From an uncultured Oscillospiraceae bacterium (lineage in GTDB: Bacteria; Bacillota; Clostridia; Oscillospirales; Oscillospiraceae): DNA of 32,625 nt. Every line of letters starts with the position of its first letter. The first letter of the stretch is position 1. Below, one piece after another: positions 31,950 through 32,625 of the stretch. The position numbers and the translations under genes were made by a program. The stretch lies in assembly GCA_934646175.1 (NCBI GenBank), contig CAKUEI010000006.1, positions 1-32,625 of the forward strand, read 5' to 3'. Below the pieces are notes generated by a model. The model was not told the origin of the DNA. It worked only from the letters and a program-made list of their open reading frames with translations, and did not search any database.

Positions 31950-32625
31950 TCAGAATGTGACCAGCTCTTCCTTCGGGGGCAGGCACCGCTCCACCTTTTC
32001 CGTATAGAGCATCGGCCCGTCGCCCTGATAAAGGTCAACGTATTCGCATTTTACTTTGGCGGTCACTTCCACCCAGTCCTTGCTTTCCAGCTCGGCATAT
32101 TCCGGTCCCTTGCAGATCATGCCGAGGAAGGTGGTATCTTCCGCGCAGCACACCATGGCAAAACGGCCCGCTACAAAGCTGCCCTTCGGGAATTTGTCTG
32201 ATTTGGCCACCATGCCCTTAAAGCGGACGGACTTTCCCTCATACCGGTCCGGATGGTCCATGACGTCCACATACCAGACGCCGAAGTCTCGGTCGTCCAG
32301 CTCCAGCACAGGGCCGGACATGTCAAAGGGCGGCACGCCGCTGTCATAGGGCTCCGAGCGGTCGTCGGTGAATTCCAGATACATCTCCGCCCGGCGGTTC
32401 ACCATCTTCAGGTTCCGCTTGCGCAGCTGCTCTTTCAGCTCGTCTGTGCAGCGGTTGAAGATCACCATGTCGGTATTCATGATCTTTTCCATCATGATGG
32501 CACCCATATTGGCCGCGTAATTCTCAAAGGTACCCGCGTCCACAATGGTAATGATCTGATAAAGGCTGAATTCCCGGGGCATCTGCTTAAAGAGATGCTC
32601 CAATGTCCACATGCCGTTCCACTCG
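31950..32625 (-). CDS. CobW-type GTPase fused to a DUF1980/YcgQ-like domain, partial (N-terminus beyond the window)
   Basis: 225 C-terminal codons are visible; the frame is still open at the window edge. The first ~80 visible residues fit the second half of a COG0523 (CobW/ZagA-like) GTPase: the EWNGMW turn, IVDAGTFENYA, and MNTDMVIFNRC where the base-recognition NKxD lies in relatives. The C-terminal ~110 residues resemble the DUF1980/TIGR03943 (YcgQ) domain: GKSVRFKGMV, then GRFAMVCCAEDT with the paired Cys, and DWVEVTAKV, ending in a beta-strand-rich tail. COG0523 proteins are metal chaperones or insertases, and YcgQ is tied to zinc in Bacillus. A metal-handling role is therefore likely but inferred. 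ATG codons in the visible part (e.g. at 32612) are internal. Confidence 0.7.
   Translation of the reverse strand, partial: EWNGMWTLEHLFKQMPREFSLYQIITIVDAGTFENYAANMGAIMMEKIMNTDMVIFNRCTDELKEQLRKRNLKMVNRRAEMYLEFTDDRSEPYDSGVPPFDMSGPVLELDDRDFGVWYVDVMDHPDRYEGKSVRFKGMVAKSDKFPKGSFVAGRFAMVCCAEDTTFLGMICKGPEYAELESKDWVEVTAKVKCEYVDLYQGDGPMLYTEKVERCLPPKEELVTF

Noticed and set aside
1..32625. Defence island, phage, biosynthetic cluster or other accessory system
   Set aside because: Every well-supported gene belongs to core metabolism, replication, translation, sporulation or transport. Base composition and codon use are even throughout, and no integrase, transposase or tRNA-linked site is visible.

Overview
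The window looks like chromosomal DNA of a GC-rich, endospore-forming Firmicute of the class Clostridia, most likely an Oscillospiraceae relative (inference). The grounds are: a spoIIGA-sigE pair, the rapZ-yvcK-whiA cluster, hprK, a DUF512 radical-SAM gene next to der-plsY-gpsA, DUF951, DUF3048 and DUF4364 genes, strong Shine-Dalgarno sites of the AGGAGG type, frequent GTG/TTG starts, and codon third positions dominated by G and C. I see no rRNA, tRNA, CRISPR array, insertion sequence, phage gene or integration scar. This is a compact core-genome region.

Layout. 1-3.1 kb (minus): a partial secreted SLH-domain protein coupled to the redox repressor rex; then spoIIGA-sigE with its own terminator. 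3.1-5.5 kb: a DUF951 gene diverges from an S1-domain RNA-binding protein gene, whose 3' end overlaps that of rarA. 5.5-9.4 kb: glyA and nth diverge from overlapping promoters; a DUF3048 lipoprotein gene and a DUF4364 gene also diverge, and long two-way hairpins separate the converging ends. 9.4-20.7 kb (minus): a tight run hprK-glcK-murB-rapZ-yvcK-whiA-small zinc-ribbon membrane protein-dnaE-cls, which joins carbon-status sensing, wall precursor synthesis, replication and phospholipid synthesis. 20.8-21.1 kb: rpmB alone on plus. 21.2-26.4 kb (minus): DUF177-rpmF, a terminator, then DUF512 protein-der-plsY-gpsA. 26.5-31.7 kb (plus): rluD, then potABCD, a complete polyamine ABC importer with its own promoter and a terminator-like hairpin in a very short leader. 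31.9 kb to the end (minus): the 3' part of a CobW-type GTPase fused to a DUF1980/YcgQ-like domain.

No gene system here is clearly new. The points most worth checking are the potA leader hairpin placed right after the start of transcription, the GTPase-DUF1980 fusion, the shared glyA/nth promoter, the gene content of the hprK-to-cls run, and the use of Glu codons at gene ends as ribosome binding sites for the next pot gene. Promoters, terminators and operons were called by eye from motif match and spacing and have not been tested.
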